A stretch of 64,000 bases of DNA from NCBI GenBank assembly GCA_023412215.1, contig JAEYNX010000025.1, forward strand, positions 62,001 through 126,000. Reading direction: 5' to 3'. Within the stretch, counting starts at the first letter, position 1. Every line of letters starts with the position of its first letter. Below, one piece after another: positions 49,503-57,145 of the stretch. The notes beneath the pieces were generated by a model. It ran no database searches, was not told the DNA's origin, and saw only the letters and a program-made list of their open reading frames with translations. Made by a program: the position numbers and the translations under genes. This DNA comes from Bacillota bacterium (lineage in GTDB: Bacteria > Bacillota > Clostridia > Oscillospirales > Ruminococcaceae).

Positions 49503-49702
49503 CCATATTTTCAAAGGAACAATTCATCCGCACTCGCGGCCTAGATGCCTACAAAATAAATCACCAGCTTGTTGATGCTTTAGACGGTGCTCAAGCAGTG
49601 CCGTTATCGTCCGAAGAATCTGTTTACAGCTTGGTTCCGGTTAATCCCATCGAAGGAATTGACATTGTGTATATGATGCCGGAAGGGATCGTGGAGGTAT
49701 GA
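49499..49702 (+). CDS. Hypothetical prophage protein
   Basis: A 67-residue protein starting at GTG 49499, which overlaps the preceding stop. It reads FIRTRGLDAYKINHQLVDAL and has no recognised family. Its stop overlaps the ATG of a 29-codon reading frame (ATGA), showing tight translational coupling. Confidence 0.65.
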   Translation: MTIFSKEQFIRTRGLDAYKINHQLVDALDGAQAVPLSSEESVYSLVPVNPIEGIDIVYMMPEGIVEV

Positions 49703-49788
49703 AGATTAAGCGCGAGAACGTTGTCGAGGTTTTATACTGGCTTTTGATGGGCGCCATATTTTATGTTGGATTGAGGTGGATTAGATGA
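49699..49788 (+). CDS. 29-residue single-pass membrane peptide
   Basis: The peptide starts MKIKRENVVEVLY and has one hydrophobic span (VLYWLLMGAIFYVGL) with a positively charged N-terminus. Both ends overlap neighbouring genes by ATGA junctions, and GGAGG lies 4 bases before its ATG. These features argue that it is translated. No family is known. Confidence 0.55.
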   Translation: MKIKRENVVEVLYWLLMGAIFYVGLRWIR

Positions 49789-49979
49789 ATGACAAGGACA
49801 GCAGGGATCTTACACTTTCTCAAGCAATCAACATTTTAACTCATAGGTTGCGGTGCTCATTATCTGCGGAAGATCGTAAGCTGTATCGTTTTTGCTACGA
49901 CATTCTTTGTGCCCAGCAGGAGCGAGAAAAGGGCTGCGAAGTGTGCAAGGACATTGCGTGTTACAACTGCTCATATTGA
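49785..49979 (+). CDS. Hypothetical prophage protein with C-terminal cysteines
   Basis: A 64-residue protein. The N-terminal part is helical (LTLSQAINILTHRLRCSLSA), and the C-terminal end has CEVCKDIACYNCSY, a possible metal-binding cluster. It overlaps the upstream membrane peptide by ATGA. Confidence 0.65.
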   Translation: MNDKDSRDLTLSQAINILTHRLRCSLSAEDRKLYRFCYDILCAQQEREKGCEVCKDIACYNCSY

Positions 49980-50073
49980 GTTTGCTCCTACTAAATGCAT
50001 TAAATGCAATAATCATAGCAATTTTAGCCCTAACAGCGATTATTGCAGCAACTGCGGCAGGAAGCTGGTGTAA
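49954..50073 (+). CDS. Possible small zinc-ribbon peptide
   Basis: A second frame, overlapping the previous gene's end, reads FAPTKCIKCNNHSNFSPNSD followed by YCSNCGRKLV and a TAA. Paired CxxC motifs make a zinc ribbon. The start is unclear: TTG 49954 has AAGGA only 2 bases upstream, and a GTG further up is also in frame. The motif suggests it is real; the boundaries are not certain. Confidence 0.4.
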   Translation: MRVTTAHIEFAPTKCIKCNNHSNFSPNSDYCSNCGRKLV

Positions 50074-50075
50074 CG

Positions 50076-50495
50076 ATGGACGAATTAAAACCGTGCCCGT
50101 TTTGCGGGTCAACGAAGCTTGTGATTAACTTCAATGACCGAAGTCCAAACCTCTTTCCGTTTTCGTCTCATGTTTTGTGCCTTAATTGTTTAGCTTCTGT
50201 CGGTTCGCACGGTTTCGAGCAAACAAAGGGCGAAGCAAAAGAAAAGGCTATCGTCGCATGGAACCGCCGAGCCCAGCCAGAATCAGAAAGACCTTACTGC
50301 CGCAGTAGCACAGAATGGTGGGCAGTTGAACCCGACGTGGGTAGAGTGGCTAATGGGGTTCCCTCTCGGGTGGACAGACTTAAGTGTTTAGGGAACGCAG
50401 TTGTTCCTCAACAGGCATATCCAATTTTTTCAGCAATAGCAACCGTAATAAAAGAAACCGCGCCCGCCACGGCTGGAACCGAAAACGAGCGCTAA
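50076..50495 (+). CDS. Lar-type zinc ribbon fused to a cytosine-methyltransferase tail
   Basis: A 139-residue protein. The N-terminal ~66 residues are a Lar-family (restriction alleviation) zinc ribbon: LKPCPFCGSTKLV, HVLCLNCLASVG and KAIVAWNRR. From about residue 78 it reads TEWWAVEPDVGRVANGVPSR then VDRLKCLGNAVVPQQAYPIF, the C-terminal target-recognition and AdoMet-closing segment of C5-cytosine methyltransferases. The catalytic motifs are absent. ATG 50076 follows AGGAAG. A deletion fusing two phage genes is likely. Function is uncertain. Confidence 0.75.
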   Translation: MDELKPCPFCGSTKLVINFNDRSPNLFPFSSHVLCLNCLASVGSHGFEQTKGEAKEKAIVAWNRRAQPESERPYCRSSTEWWAVEPDVGRVANGVPSRVDRLKCLGNAVVPQQAYPIFSAIATVIKETAPATAGTENER

Positions 50496-50540
50496 CGAAA
50501 ATCTACAGCCCCATTATAGGGCAGAAAGAGAGTGTTGTCA

Positions 50541-51659
50541 ATGGATTTCAAAACAGGAATGGTCGTTACCGGATTGCCAGAATCCGACCGTGTGTACAGC
50601 ATCACTAACACGAAGATGCTTAAGGGCCTCGTAACCGATGTAAACGGGGAGAATATCACCGTTAAGACCATAGAACATCTCAACGGTTGTACCGGTGAAC
50701 ACGTCGTAGCAGCTAAACATTTTCGACCCGTAGATTGCGAAACAACTGTTGTTCGGACGCAGGATGATTACGATGCTCTTCCTGTAGATTATCCGGGCGT
50801 GATCGAGTTTTCAAACGGAGAGAACTGGATATTTATCAAAGAGCAAAAGGGTTATGCCATTGTGGTTAAGGATAAGTCATATATAAAAGCGGGCAACGCC
50901 ACCGTGGAGGCATGGGGCAACGCCACCGTGGAGGCTTCGGGCAACGCCACCGTGCGGGCTTCGGACAACGCCACCGTGCGGGCTTCGGACAACGCCACCG
51001 TGCGGGCATGGGGCAACGCCACCGTGCGGGCTTCGGGCAACGCCACCGTGGAGGCTTCGGACAACGCCACCGTGTGGGCTTGGGGCAACGCCACCGTGGA
51101 GGCTTCGGACAACGCCACCGTGGAGGCTTCGGGCAACGCCACCGTGGAGGCTTCGGGCAACGCCACCGTGCGGGCTTGGGGCAACGTTCAGATTCTTAAT
51201 CTTAGCTGCCGCGGCGCTTTGCAGACCTTCGCGAACGCTCGTATCGTATTCATGCCGCATGATTTGCCCGAATTTCTTGCTTTTCACGGCATTGAAGTGC
51301 TCGATGGTAAAGTGCGTATGTACAAAGCTGTACACGGGGATGATTTACACAGTCAGTACGATAGCCGGTTTAAGTATGGTGTCGGAAAAACCATCATACA
51401 TGACTGCGACCAAAACCAAAACGAAGATTGCGGTCGCGGGCTGCACATTTCGACCCTTAACTGGGCGCTTGATTTTGGGCGCGATTGGGATGACCTGCGC
51501 ATCATCGAATGCGAAGTGCCGGTGGATAAGATTGTGTTCTCCTTCGGCTCTACAGGTAAGGTTCGCACTTCCGAATTAACCGTGCTTCGTGTCGTTCCTC
51601 TTGATGAATGTGGGGTATTCGGCAAGATTTTAGCTAAAAAACAGACTAAAAAGGCTTAG
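50541..51659 (+). CDS. Octapeptide-repeat protein ([GD]NATVxA[SW])
   Basis: A 372-residue protein in three parts. Residues 1-115 are an N-terminal domain with an RPVDCETTVVRTQDDYDALP segment. Residues about 118-213 are twelve tandem octapeptides of the form G/D-N-A-T-V-E/R/W-A-S/W. The C-terminal ~160 residues have KVRMYKAVHGDDLHSQYDSR, FKYGVGKTIIHDCDQNQNED and CGRGLHIS followed by ALDFGRDWDDLRII, seen in other phage proteins (possibly DUF7666). The repeat is likely a beta-solenoid. ATG 50541 follows AAGAGAG. No function is known. Confidence 0.8.
   Translation: MDFKTGMVVTGLPESDRVYSITNTKMLKGLVTDVNGENITVKTIEHLNGCTGEHVVAAKHFRPVDCETTVVRTQDDYDALPVDYPGVIEFSNGENWIFIKEQKGYAIVVKDKSYIKAGNATVEAWGNATVEASGNATVRASDNATVRASDNATVRAWGNATVRASGNATVEASDNATVWAWGNATVEASDNATVEASGNATVEASGNATVRAWGNVQILNLSCRGALQTFANARIVFMPHDLPEFLAFHGIEVLDGKVRMYKAVHGDDLHSQYDSRFKYGVGKTIIHDCDQNQNEDCGRGLHISTLNWALDFGRDWDDLRIIECEVPVDKIVFSFGSTGKVRTSELTVLRVVPLDECGVFGKILAKKQTKKA
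50892..51179 (+). repeat. Twelve 24-bp tandem repeats
   Basis: Twelve in-frame copies of a 24-base unit (GGCAACGCCACCGTGGAGGC plus TTCG or ATGG). Variation is confined mainly to three codons: GGC/GAC, GAG/CGG/TGG and TCG/TGG. The core AACGCCACCGTG is invariant in all twelve copies, indicating recent expansion or homogenisation. All reading frames are open through it for that reason. Confidence 0.9.
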
Positions 51660-51674
51660 GGGAGGTATTTGTCA

Positions 51675-51956
51675 ATGCCTGAATTATGCAGGGATGCGCC
51701 GCTTGAAGAACCGACACTAATCAAGCGTGACGCCGAACTTAACAGGCTTACGCACAAGCAACTTAACGCAGAGCGAGACGTTGATAACATCATCAGCGAA
51801 CGCGATTATGTTCTTGGTGCGCTGCATGGTTGCAAGTACATACTACCTAAAGATTTAGAATCTATCAAGCAAAATTATGCTAACAATCTTGAGGATGCGC
51901 AAGGAGAGCTTAATTTCATCAACGGAAAAATTCATGATCTGATTTACGGTGGTTAA
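51675..51956 (+). CDS. Hypothetical coiled-coil prophage protein
   Basis: A 93-residue, highly charged helical protein (LTHKQLNAERDVDNIISERD). Heptad-like leucines suggest a coiled coil. GGGGAGG lies 9 bases from the ATG. No family is recognised. Confidence 0.65.
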   Translation: MPELCRDAPLEEPTLIKRDAELNRLTHKQLNAERDVDNIISERDYVLGALHGCKYILPKDLESIKQNYANNLEDAQGELNFINGKIHDLIYGG

Positions 51957-51957
51957 C

Positions 51958-52017
51958 ATGGATTGGTTTGATTATATGGAAATTTGGGAAGAAAGAAGGT
52001 CAAACTATGACATTTGA
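51958..52017 (+). CDS. Possible 19-residue peptide
   Basis: ATG 51958 opens a 19-codon frame (MDWFDYMEIWEERRSNYDI) that overlaps the next gene's start by 11 bases. A GGTGG lies just upstream. It may act in coupling rather than as a peptide. Confidence 0.3.
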   Translation: MDWFDYMEIWEERRSNYDI

Positions 52018-52225
52018 AAGTCTCGGAGAGTGCACTACATATGACCGGGGTGTAATCGTAATGGATATAGCATTACCAAGCAAGGCACCGTTTTGTCAAT
52101 ACTGTCCCATGATCAAGACTGAGGAGTTTTTAAAACGTTTTACCTGTCGAGTTACCGGTGAACTTTTATTGCATCCGTTTTCAACTCGCGGAGAATGTTG
52201 CCCTATTCAATTTAAGGAGGCTTAA
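52007..52225 (+). CDS. Hypothetical Cys-containing prophage protein
   Basis: A 72-residue protein with six cysteines. The CQYCP pair and later CRVT and CCPIQF could make a metal site. Phage replication modules often carry small zinc-binding proteins of this kind, but no family is recognised. AAGAAGG precedes the ATG. Confidence 0.6.
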   Translation: MTFESLGECTTYDRGVIVMDIALPSKAPFCQYCPMIKTEEFLKRFTCRVTGELLLHPFSTRGECCPIQFKEA

Positions 52226-52226
52226 T

Positions 52227-52859
52227 GTGAACATTTATCAAAAAATATCCGCAGTTATGAATGATGTTCAATATCTTTGCAAAGACGATCATGTTAAATT
52301 TGGCACAACAGATTACAAAGCAATATCTGAAGAAAAAGTTACCGCTACCGTGCGTGAAAGTTTGATTAAAAACGGCATTGTAATTGTTCCGATTGGTCAG
52401 GAACACCGGAGGGACGGTACATTATCAATTGTGGATGTGTCATATCGGATTCAAAACATAGAGGATCCGGAAGATTATATTGTGGCAATGTCAAGCGGCA
52501 GCGGTTCTGATACGCAAGATAAGGGCGTTGGTAAAGCTATGACATATGCCTACAAATATCTTTTATTACGCACGTTTGCAATACCAACCGGAGAAGACCC
52601 CGACAAAATATCTAGCGCAGAGTTGGACGAAAAGGCGCGTAAGGCAGAGGCTGCTAAAAATGCAAAAATTGACGCAACAAAAGCTAAAGTTTTCAACGAT
52701 AAAGTAACATCAACTAATTCAAATTTGGTAAATCTTTTGGCTGTGATAAGCAAGCACGTCCCCCCTACCGTAACGAAGATTGAAGATTTAACTGTGCCTC
52801 AGTTTACCTTTGGCATGGGGAAAATGGAGGAAAAGCTTGCAAAGCCTGCTACAAACTGA
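52227..52859 (+). CDS. ERF-family single-strand annealing protein
   Basis: A 210-residue recombination protein. The ERF core is seen in IYQKISAVMNDVQYL, the middle TDYKAISEEKVTATVRESLI and especially DKGVGKAMTYAYKYLLLRTF followed by AIPTGEDPD. ERF proteins bind ssDNA and promote annealing of phage DNA ends. GTG 52227 follows AAGGAGG; the ATG one base earlier runs straight into a stop. The SSB gene 1 kb downstream completes the recombination module. Confidence 0.9.
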   Translation: MNIYQKISAVMNDVQYLCKDDHVKFGTTDYKAISEEKVTATVRESLIKNGIVIVPIGQEHRRDGTLSIVDVSYRIQNIEDPEDYIVAMSSGSGSDTQDKGVGKAMTYAYKYLLLRTFAIPTGEDPDKISSAELDEKARKAEAAKNAKIDATKAKVFNDKVTSTNSNLVNLLAVISKHVPPTVTKIEDLTVPQFTFGMGKMEEKLAKPATN

Positions 52860-53139
52860 AAAAGAGTGCTACATATGCCGCAACGAATTTGGCGTGTCAA
52901 ATACTCGGTATCTTGAAAAGCACCACATTTTCGGTGCGTCTAACCGAAACAAATCTGAGCAATACGGCCTTTGGGTTTGGTTAGACCATGACCACCATAA
53001 CGAAAATGTACGTGGGGATGCCGGTATTCACTTTAATCAAGAACGCGCTTTAAAGCTTAAACAGGAGGCGCAGCAAGCGTTTATGTCAGCATATCCATAT
53101 CTTGATTTTATTGAACTGTTTGGGAGGAATTATTTGTGA
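52837..53139 (+). CDS. HNH-like zinc-binding phage protein
   Basis: A 100-residue protein. CYICRNEF and LEKHHIFGASNRNKSEQY, then LDHDHHNENVRGDAG and IHFNQER, form an HNH/treble-clef nuclease-like core. Similar small phage proteins are annotated as recombination-associated or HNH family. TTG 52837 is chosen because GGAGG lies 6 bases upstream. It overlaps the 3' end of the ERF gene by 23 bases. Confidence 0.7.
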   Translation: MQSLLQTEKECYICRNEFGVSNTRYLEKHHIFGASNRNKSEQYGLWVWLDHDHHNENVRGDAGIHFNQERALKLKQEAQQAFMSAYPYLDFIELFGRNYL

Positions 53140-53474
53140 ATGGACAGGATTTAATGCTTGAAATAATGTCAAAAAATAAGCTGCTGGATTCTGCTCTTTC
53201 TCAGCTGGGCAAACGTGGTAGAGAATATGCGCAATCAGAGCACGACTACCGCGTTGCTCTTTCCCAAATGATTTTGAAAGAAAGAGACAAAGGCACTCCG
53301 GTATCAATTATTGGAGATGTGTGCAGAGGCAGCGCAGAAATTGCTTCATTAAAGCTTAAACGCGATATAGCAGAAACAATGTATGATGCGGCTAAAGAAG
53401 CCTGTAATGTCTATAAAGTCCAGATACGCATATTAGACGAACAAATCGCCCGTGAATGGGGCGCGAGTAAATAA
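53136..53474 (+). CDS. Hypothetical prophage protein, helical
   Basis: A 112-residue charged helical protein (LDSALSQLGKRGREYAQSEH; AEIASLKLKRDIAETMYDAA). No signature. The GTG start follows GGGAGG and overlaps the upstream stop by 4 bases. Confidence 0.65.
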   Translation: MNGQDLMLEIMSKNKLLDSALSQLGKRGREYAQSEHDYRVALSQMILKERDKGTPVSIIGDVCRGSAEIASLKLKRDIAETMYDAAKEACNVYKVQIRILDEQIAREWGASK

Positions 53475-53537
53475 CTGTTCGGCATTAAGGCTGACGCCGA
53501 CATATGCCGTGTTTACAAGATGAAAGGAGAATAACGG

Positions 53538-53831
53538 ATGATTAAGTTTGACAAGTTTGCAATTGATTCTGACGAATATTGCTACATAGCCGGTGAACTT
53601 AAAACAAGAATTGCAAAAACCAAAGACGGTACAGAGTTTGAACAAGAGTATGTAGCTAAGCCTTTATACTCAACAACGTTACAAGGCGCAATACAAGCCG
53701 TTTTAAAGCGAGAACAGCGCAGGCTGATACAATCCGGAGAATACACGCTTGAACAGGCTGTAACTGCCTTTGATTTGCTACAACAGCGCTTTGAAGACTA
53801 TTTATCTAAAGCAAAAGAAGAAATCAAATAA
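53538..53831 (+). CDS. Hypothetical prophage protein
   Basis: A 97-residue protein: a beta-rich start (MIKFDKFAIDSDEYCYIAGE), then helices (QGAIQAVLKREQRRLIQSGE). Such small proteins commonly precede SSB in Clostridia phages. AAAGGAGA precedes the ATG. Function unknown. Confidence 0.65.
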   Translation: MIKFDKFAIDSDEYCYIAGELKTRIAKTKDGTEFEQEYVAKPLYSTTLQGAIQAVLKREQRRLIQSGEYTLEQAVTAFDLLQQRFEDYLSKAKEEIK

Positions 53832-53920
53832 AAACACCACCTACGACGCATCTGCGCTTTCAGTGGTTCATGTATATTATACCACCGATTGCGCGGTGCG
53901 TCAAGAAAAGGAGAAAGTAA

Positions 53921-54352
53921 ATGAGCTTAAACAGAGTATCACTTATGGGTCGTATCACTGCAGATTTAGAGCTAAAGCACACGCCGTCAAACTATGCCGT
54001 GACTTCTTTCCAGATTGCTATTGACCGCAATTTTGTAAAGCAAGGTGAAGAAAGAAAAACGGATTTTATAACGATTGTTGCATGGAAAAACACGGCAGAG
54101 TTTGTGTGCAAGTACTTCAAAAAAGGCAATTTTATTGCGGTTGACGGCTCTATCCAAACCAGAAGTTATACAGACAAAAACAAAAACAATCGCACGGCGT
54201 TTGAGGTTTTAGCGGATAATGTATTTTTCTGTGAAAAGAAAGAATCGCCGTTAAGCAACCTTGAAAACGCGGCTAAAGCTTCCGGTGTTGATGTGTCGCA
54301 CGGGCAGGATGATTTCACACAGGTTTTGTCAGAAGATGATCTTCCGTTTTGA
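53921..54352 (+). CDS. ssb: Single-stranded DNA-binding protein
   Basis: A 143-residue OB-fold SSB. LNRVSLMGRITADLELKHTP, AVTSFQIAIDRNF, DFITIVAWKNTAEFVCKYFK and KGNFIAVDGSIQTRSYTDKN are the canonical blocks. The protein ends in the acidic tip EDDLPF used to recruit partner proteins. The length is shorter than chromosomal SSBs, as usual for phage copies. Confidence 0.93.
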   Translation: MSLNRVSLMGRITADLELKHTPSNYAVTSFQIAIDRNFVKQGEERKTDFITIVAWKNTAEFVCKYFKKGNFIAVDGSIQTRSYTDKNKNNRTAFEVLADNVFFCEKKESPLSNLENAAKASGVDVSHGQDDFTQVLSEDDLPF

Positions 54353-54360
54353 GGTGAACA

Positions 54361-54784
54361 ATGAATAAATCTTTATTTTCTACAGGCAAGGACGACTGGG
54401 AAACGCCAAAGGATTTTTTTAAAAAACTAGATGACGAGTTTCATTTTACACTTGATCCGTGTGCAACCCATATTAACGCAAAATGCCATTTATATTTTGC
54501 GGAATTTGACAACGGTCTTTTGAACGATTGGTGTGGGCACACAATATTTTGCAATCCTCCATATAGTAACGGACAGCAAAACAAGTGGGTAAAAAAATGT
54601 TATGAGGAATCGTTAAAACCAAATACGGTTGTTGTGGCGCTCCTTCCTGCGCGTACTGACACAAAGCGGTTTCATCAATACATACTCGGTAAGGCAGAAA
54701 TAAGATTTTATTGAAGGCCGATTAAAGTTTGTAGGTACTAATAGTGGCGCCCCGTTCCCTTCTATGGTTGTTGTGTGGAGGTAA
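54361..54784 (+). pseudogene. DNA N6-adenine methyltransferase, frameshifted
   Basis: The first frame (54361-54714) reads KDDWETPKDFFKKLDDEFHF, TLDPCATHINAKCHLYF, the catalytic IFCNPPYSN motif and VVALLPARTDTKRFHQYILG, then EIRFY and a stop. Removing one T from the run at 54706-54709 continues as FIEGRLKFVGTNSGAPFPSM with VVVWR and TAA 54782-54784, the normal end of Dam-type phage methylases. The 424-base span equals 141 codons plus one base, so a single-T insertion is the simplest explanation. Confidence 0.8.
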
Positions 54785-54785
54785 T

Positions 54786-54890
54786 ATGAAATCTTACGGC
54801 ACAAATCAAAACTATTGGAAATCAATGTTGCGGCAGATTGAAAAGCAGAAAGACCGCAGTAAGTCTAGGAAAAAGAAGAAACGGAAGTGA
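54786..54890 (+). CDS. 34-residue very basic peptide
   Basis: The peptide begins MKSYGTNQNYWKSMLRQIEK and ends in a Lys/Arg-rich tail (SRKKKKRK). GGAGG lies 4 bases before the ATG. It may bind nucleic acid. Not a known family. Confidence 0.5.
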   Translation: MKSYGTNQNYWKSMLRQIEKQKDRSKSRKKKKRK

Positions 54891-54894
54891 TTTA

Positions 54895-55152
54895 TTGTTT
54901 GACCTATTACCTACAGACGAGCAAAAACAGGCACTGACTGATTATATACGTTTTTACTGCAACGTGGATGATTCTTGCTTGATGGAAGACGGCACTATCA
55001 TATACCCTGTAATAGTTCAAGCAATAAAAACAATTAACGAAGACGCGAATATAAGCTTTGAAACCATGGCAAAAGATATTGGTGCGTCATTTGGAGTAAT
55101 AATCCCTGCTGTTTGTCTTGAACGTATGGTTACGACTGGATACATGTTTTAA
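54895..55152 (+). CDS. Hypothetical prophage protein
   Basis: An 85-residue protein (LPTDEQKQALTDYIRFYCNV; ISFETMAKDIGASFGVIIPA). TTG 54895 follows GGAAG by about 7 bases. No signature. Phage relatives of similar size precede the DnaD-like replication gene, so a regulatory role is possible but unsupported. Confidence 0.55.
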   Translation: MFDLLPTDEQKQALTDYIRFYCNVDDSCLMEDGTIIYPVIVQAIKTINEDANISFETMAKDIGASFGVIIPAVCLERMVTTGYMF

Positions 55153-55164
55153 AGGGGTGATAAT

Positions 55165-55884
55165 TTGAAGGATGCTTATTATTTTTCTCACGACAGCAAC
55201 GCAAAAGATGACCCTAAATGCGTCCTATTGATTGAGCAGCTTGGTATGGAGGGATACGGAATATTTTGGGTACTTATAGAAACTTTGAGAGAACAGCCTG
55301 AATACAAATATCCCATTGCTCTTATACCAGCTCTCGCTAGAAGATATAACACTACGTCCGAAAAGATGCGCACTGTTGTTATGGGATATAAGCTTTTTGA
55401 GGTTGAAAACGACGAGTTTTTTTACTCAGAAAGCCTTAACCGGAGAATGGAACATTTAGAAGAAAAACGATTAAAAGCCAGTTTTGCAGGACAAATGTCT
55501 GCAAAAAAAAAGTCTCTTAAAAACGTCTGTTCAACGGACGTTCAACAGACGTTCAACGAATGTCCAACAACCGTTCAACCTAATAAAGTAAAGGAAAGTA
55601 AAGTAAATGAAATAAAAGAAAAGAGTAATAGTGCTCCAAAGTCGCACAATTTTATCAAACCCACGGCAGAAGAAATTGCGTTTTATTGCAATGAACGCAA
55701 AAACGGAGTAAATGCACAGCAGTTTTTCGACTTTTACGAATCAAAGGGTTGGGTTGTCGGTAAAACAAAAATGCGCGACTGGAAAGCCTGCGTGAGAACG
55801 TGGGAGCAGAGAGACGGGAGGCGATCCGATGCAACCAATATCGGAGCTGCTCAAACAAAGCCAAGCAAAGGCATTGAACTTTGA
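55165..55884 (+). CDS. DnaD-like phage replication protein (DUF4373 N-terminus)
   Basis: A 239-residue protein. The N-terminal Lin1244/DUF4373 domain (about 1-105) contains YFSHDSNAKDDPKCVLLIEQ and GMEGYGIFWVLIETLREQ. A Lys/Glu-rich linker follows, then a C-terminal PTAEEIAFYCNERKNGVNAQ with FFDFYESKGW and MRDWKACVRTWEQR, as in phage replication initiators. It overlaps the DnaC-like loader gene by 56 bases, so the two make the initiation module. The start is TTG 55165 after GGGGTG. Confidence 0.85.
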   Translation: MKDAYYFSHDSNAKDDPKCVLLIEQLGMEGYGIFWVLIETLREQPEYKYPIALIPALARRYNTTSEKMRTVVMGYKLFEVENDEFFYSESLNRRMEHLEEKRLKASFAGQMSAKKKSLKNVCSTDVQQTFNECPTTVQPNKVKESKVNEIKEKSNSAPKSHNFIKPTAEEIAFYCNERKNGVNAQQFFDFYESKGWVVGKTKMRDWKACVRTWEQRDGRRSDATNIGAAQTKPSKGIEL

Positions 55885-56629
55885 CCCTATACAATGGCAG
55901 GTTGACCGCATGAACGCCGTCGTAGGAAATGAACCCGGGCCAGACTGCCAGATTTGCAAAAACCGCAGGTACATAGCTTATGCCAAAGACGGAGAGATCA
56001 TGCAAAAGCCGTGTGCATGTTTAAAGGCGGCTAGAAGCCTTTTACGGGCGCAAAGAAGCGGATTGGGGCAACTACTCGAAAAGTGTACGTTCTCATCCTA
56101 CACGGCCTCTGAGCCGTGGCAGACGACGATTAAAGAGGAAGCGGAAAGTTTTGCTGCAAATCCGCACGGCTGGTTTAGCATTAACGGGTCTTCCGGGGCT
56201 GGTAAAACACATCTGTGTACCGCTATCGTGTCTGCGCTGATTGCATCCGGAAAAGAAGCTAGATATTTTGTATGGCCGGACGAGATTAGAAAGGTTAAGG
56301 CCAACATCAATGACGATTACGCCGAGGATTCCATTTCAAAGGCCAAGAGCATTGAAGTGCTTTATATCGATGATTTTCTCAAAACCGGCGACACATTCAA
56401 TTCTGAAAAACAGGCGTTCTTCTCTGTCCCTCCTACGGCATCGGATATTAGATTAGCGTTCGAGATTGTAAATTATCGTTCAAACAACAATCTGATCACG
56501 ATTTTTTCGAGCGAACGCACATTAGAAGAAATCAATAAGTTTGACTATGCGCTTGGTTCCCGAATATGCCAGATGTGCGGAGATAACTCCATCAAACTTA
56601 TTGGTGACAAAAATTATAGAATGAGGTGA
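55829..56629 (+). CDS. DnaC-like helicase loader ATPase
   Basis: A 266-residue AAA+ ATPase. The N-terminal part has a zinc-binding-like CQICKNRRYIAY and PCACL. Walker A is INGSSGAGKTHLCTAI near residue 120, Walker B is VLYIDDFLKTG near 180, and sensor 1 is TIFSSER. DnaC/DnaI-type loaders put the replicative helicase on the origin. GGGAGG lies upstream of the ATG. Confidence 0.9.
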   Translation: MQPISELLKQSQAKALNFDPIQWQVDRMNAVVGNEPGPDCQICKNRRYIAYAKDGEIMQKPCACLKAARSLLRAQRSGLGQLLEKCTFSSYTASEPWQTTIKEEAESFAANPHGWFSINGSSGAGKTHLCTAIVSALIASGKEARYFVWPDEIRKVKANINDDYAEDSISKAKSIEVLYIDDFLKTGDTFNSEKQAFFSVPPTASDIRLAFEIVNYRSNNNLITIFSSERTLEEINKFDYALGSRICQMCGDNSIKLIGDKNYRMR

Positions 56630-56633
56630 AACG

Positions 56634-56978
56634 ATGATAAAAGACAGCGGAGATCGCACACAGTTTGATACTGGAGCAGTACGGGATATGGGTGAAGGTA
56701 AAGGGCGTTGTGATCTTCTTCCAATGTGTGCGCTGCTGCGCTTGGCAAAACACTATGAAGCCGGAGCTAAGAAATATGGTGAGCGAAATTGGGAGAAAGG
56801 GATACCGGTTCACAGTTACATGGACAGTGCAATTCGTCACATATTGAAATACATGGACGGTCAGAAAGACGAAGACCATTTGTGCGCAGCGGCATGGAAT
56901 TTGCTGTGCGCAATGTGGACGGAAGAAAAGATGCCAGAGATGCAAGACGTTGATACTAGACAGGAGGTAATTTTTTGA
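56634..56978 (+). CDS. dATP/dGTP diphosphohydrolase-like protein
   Basis: A 114-residue protein whose body reads GKGRCDLLPMCALLRLAKHY, EAGAKKYGERNWEKGIPVHS and YMDSAIRHILKYMDGQKDED with HLCAAAWNLLCAM. This matches the phage family annotated as dATP/dGTP diphosphohydrolase N-terminal-like (PF18909). The name is from memory and biochemical activity is unproven for most members. It could alter nucleotide pools during infection. GAGGTGAA precedes the ATG. Confidence 0.75.
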   Translation: MIKDSGDRTQFDTGAVRDMGEGKGRCDLLPMCALLRLAKHYEAGAKKYGERNWEKGIPVHSYMDSAIRHILKYMDGQKDEDHLCAAAWNLLCAMWTEEKMPEMQDVDTRQEVIF

Positions 56979-57145
56979 CAAACGCAGATAAAATTAGAAG
57001 GAAAAACAACGATGAGTTAGCCAGGTTTTTAAAGGACAATGGTTGCCCTATTCCAGAAGGAACACATTGTAACGCTCCAATGCCATGTTACGATTGCATT
57101 AAAGAATGGTTAGAAAGTGAGGCAAAAGAAGATGACCAGAAATGA
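56975..57145 (+). CDS. Small Cys-containing prophage protein
   Basis: A 56-residue protein with four cysteines: DNGCPIPEGTHCNAPMPCYDC, here the last residues of a likely zinc-binding finger. TTG 56975 follows AGGAGG by 7 bases and overlaps the preceding stop. It also overlaps the next gene by 14 bases. Confidence 0.6.
   Translation: MTNADKIRRKNNDELARFLKDNGCPIPEGTHCNAPMPCYDCIKEWLESEAKEDDQK

Noticed and set aside
50892..51179. Possible CRISPR-like array of 24-bp repeats
   Set aside because: The units abut with no spacers, stay in one reading frame and encode an octapeptide. It is a coding tandem repeat.
50877..51335. Long open frames in other frames and on the minus strand through the repeats
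   Set aside because: A 24-base repeat without stops is open in all frames. Those frames have no ribosome site and no non-repeat support.
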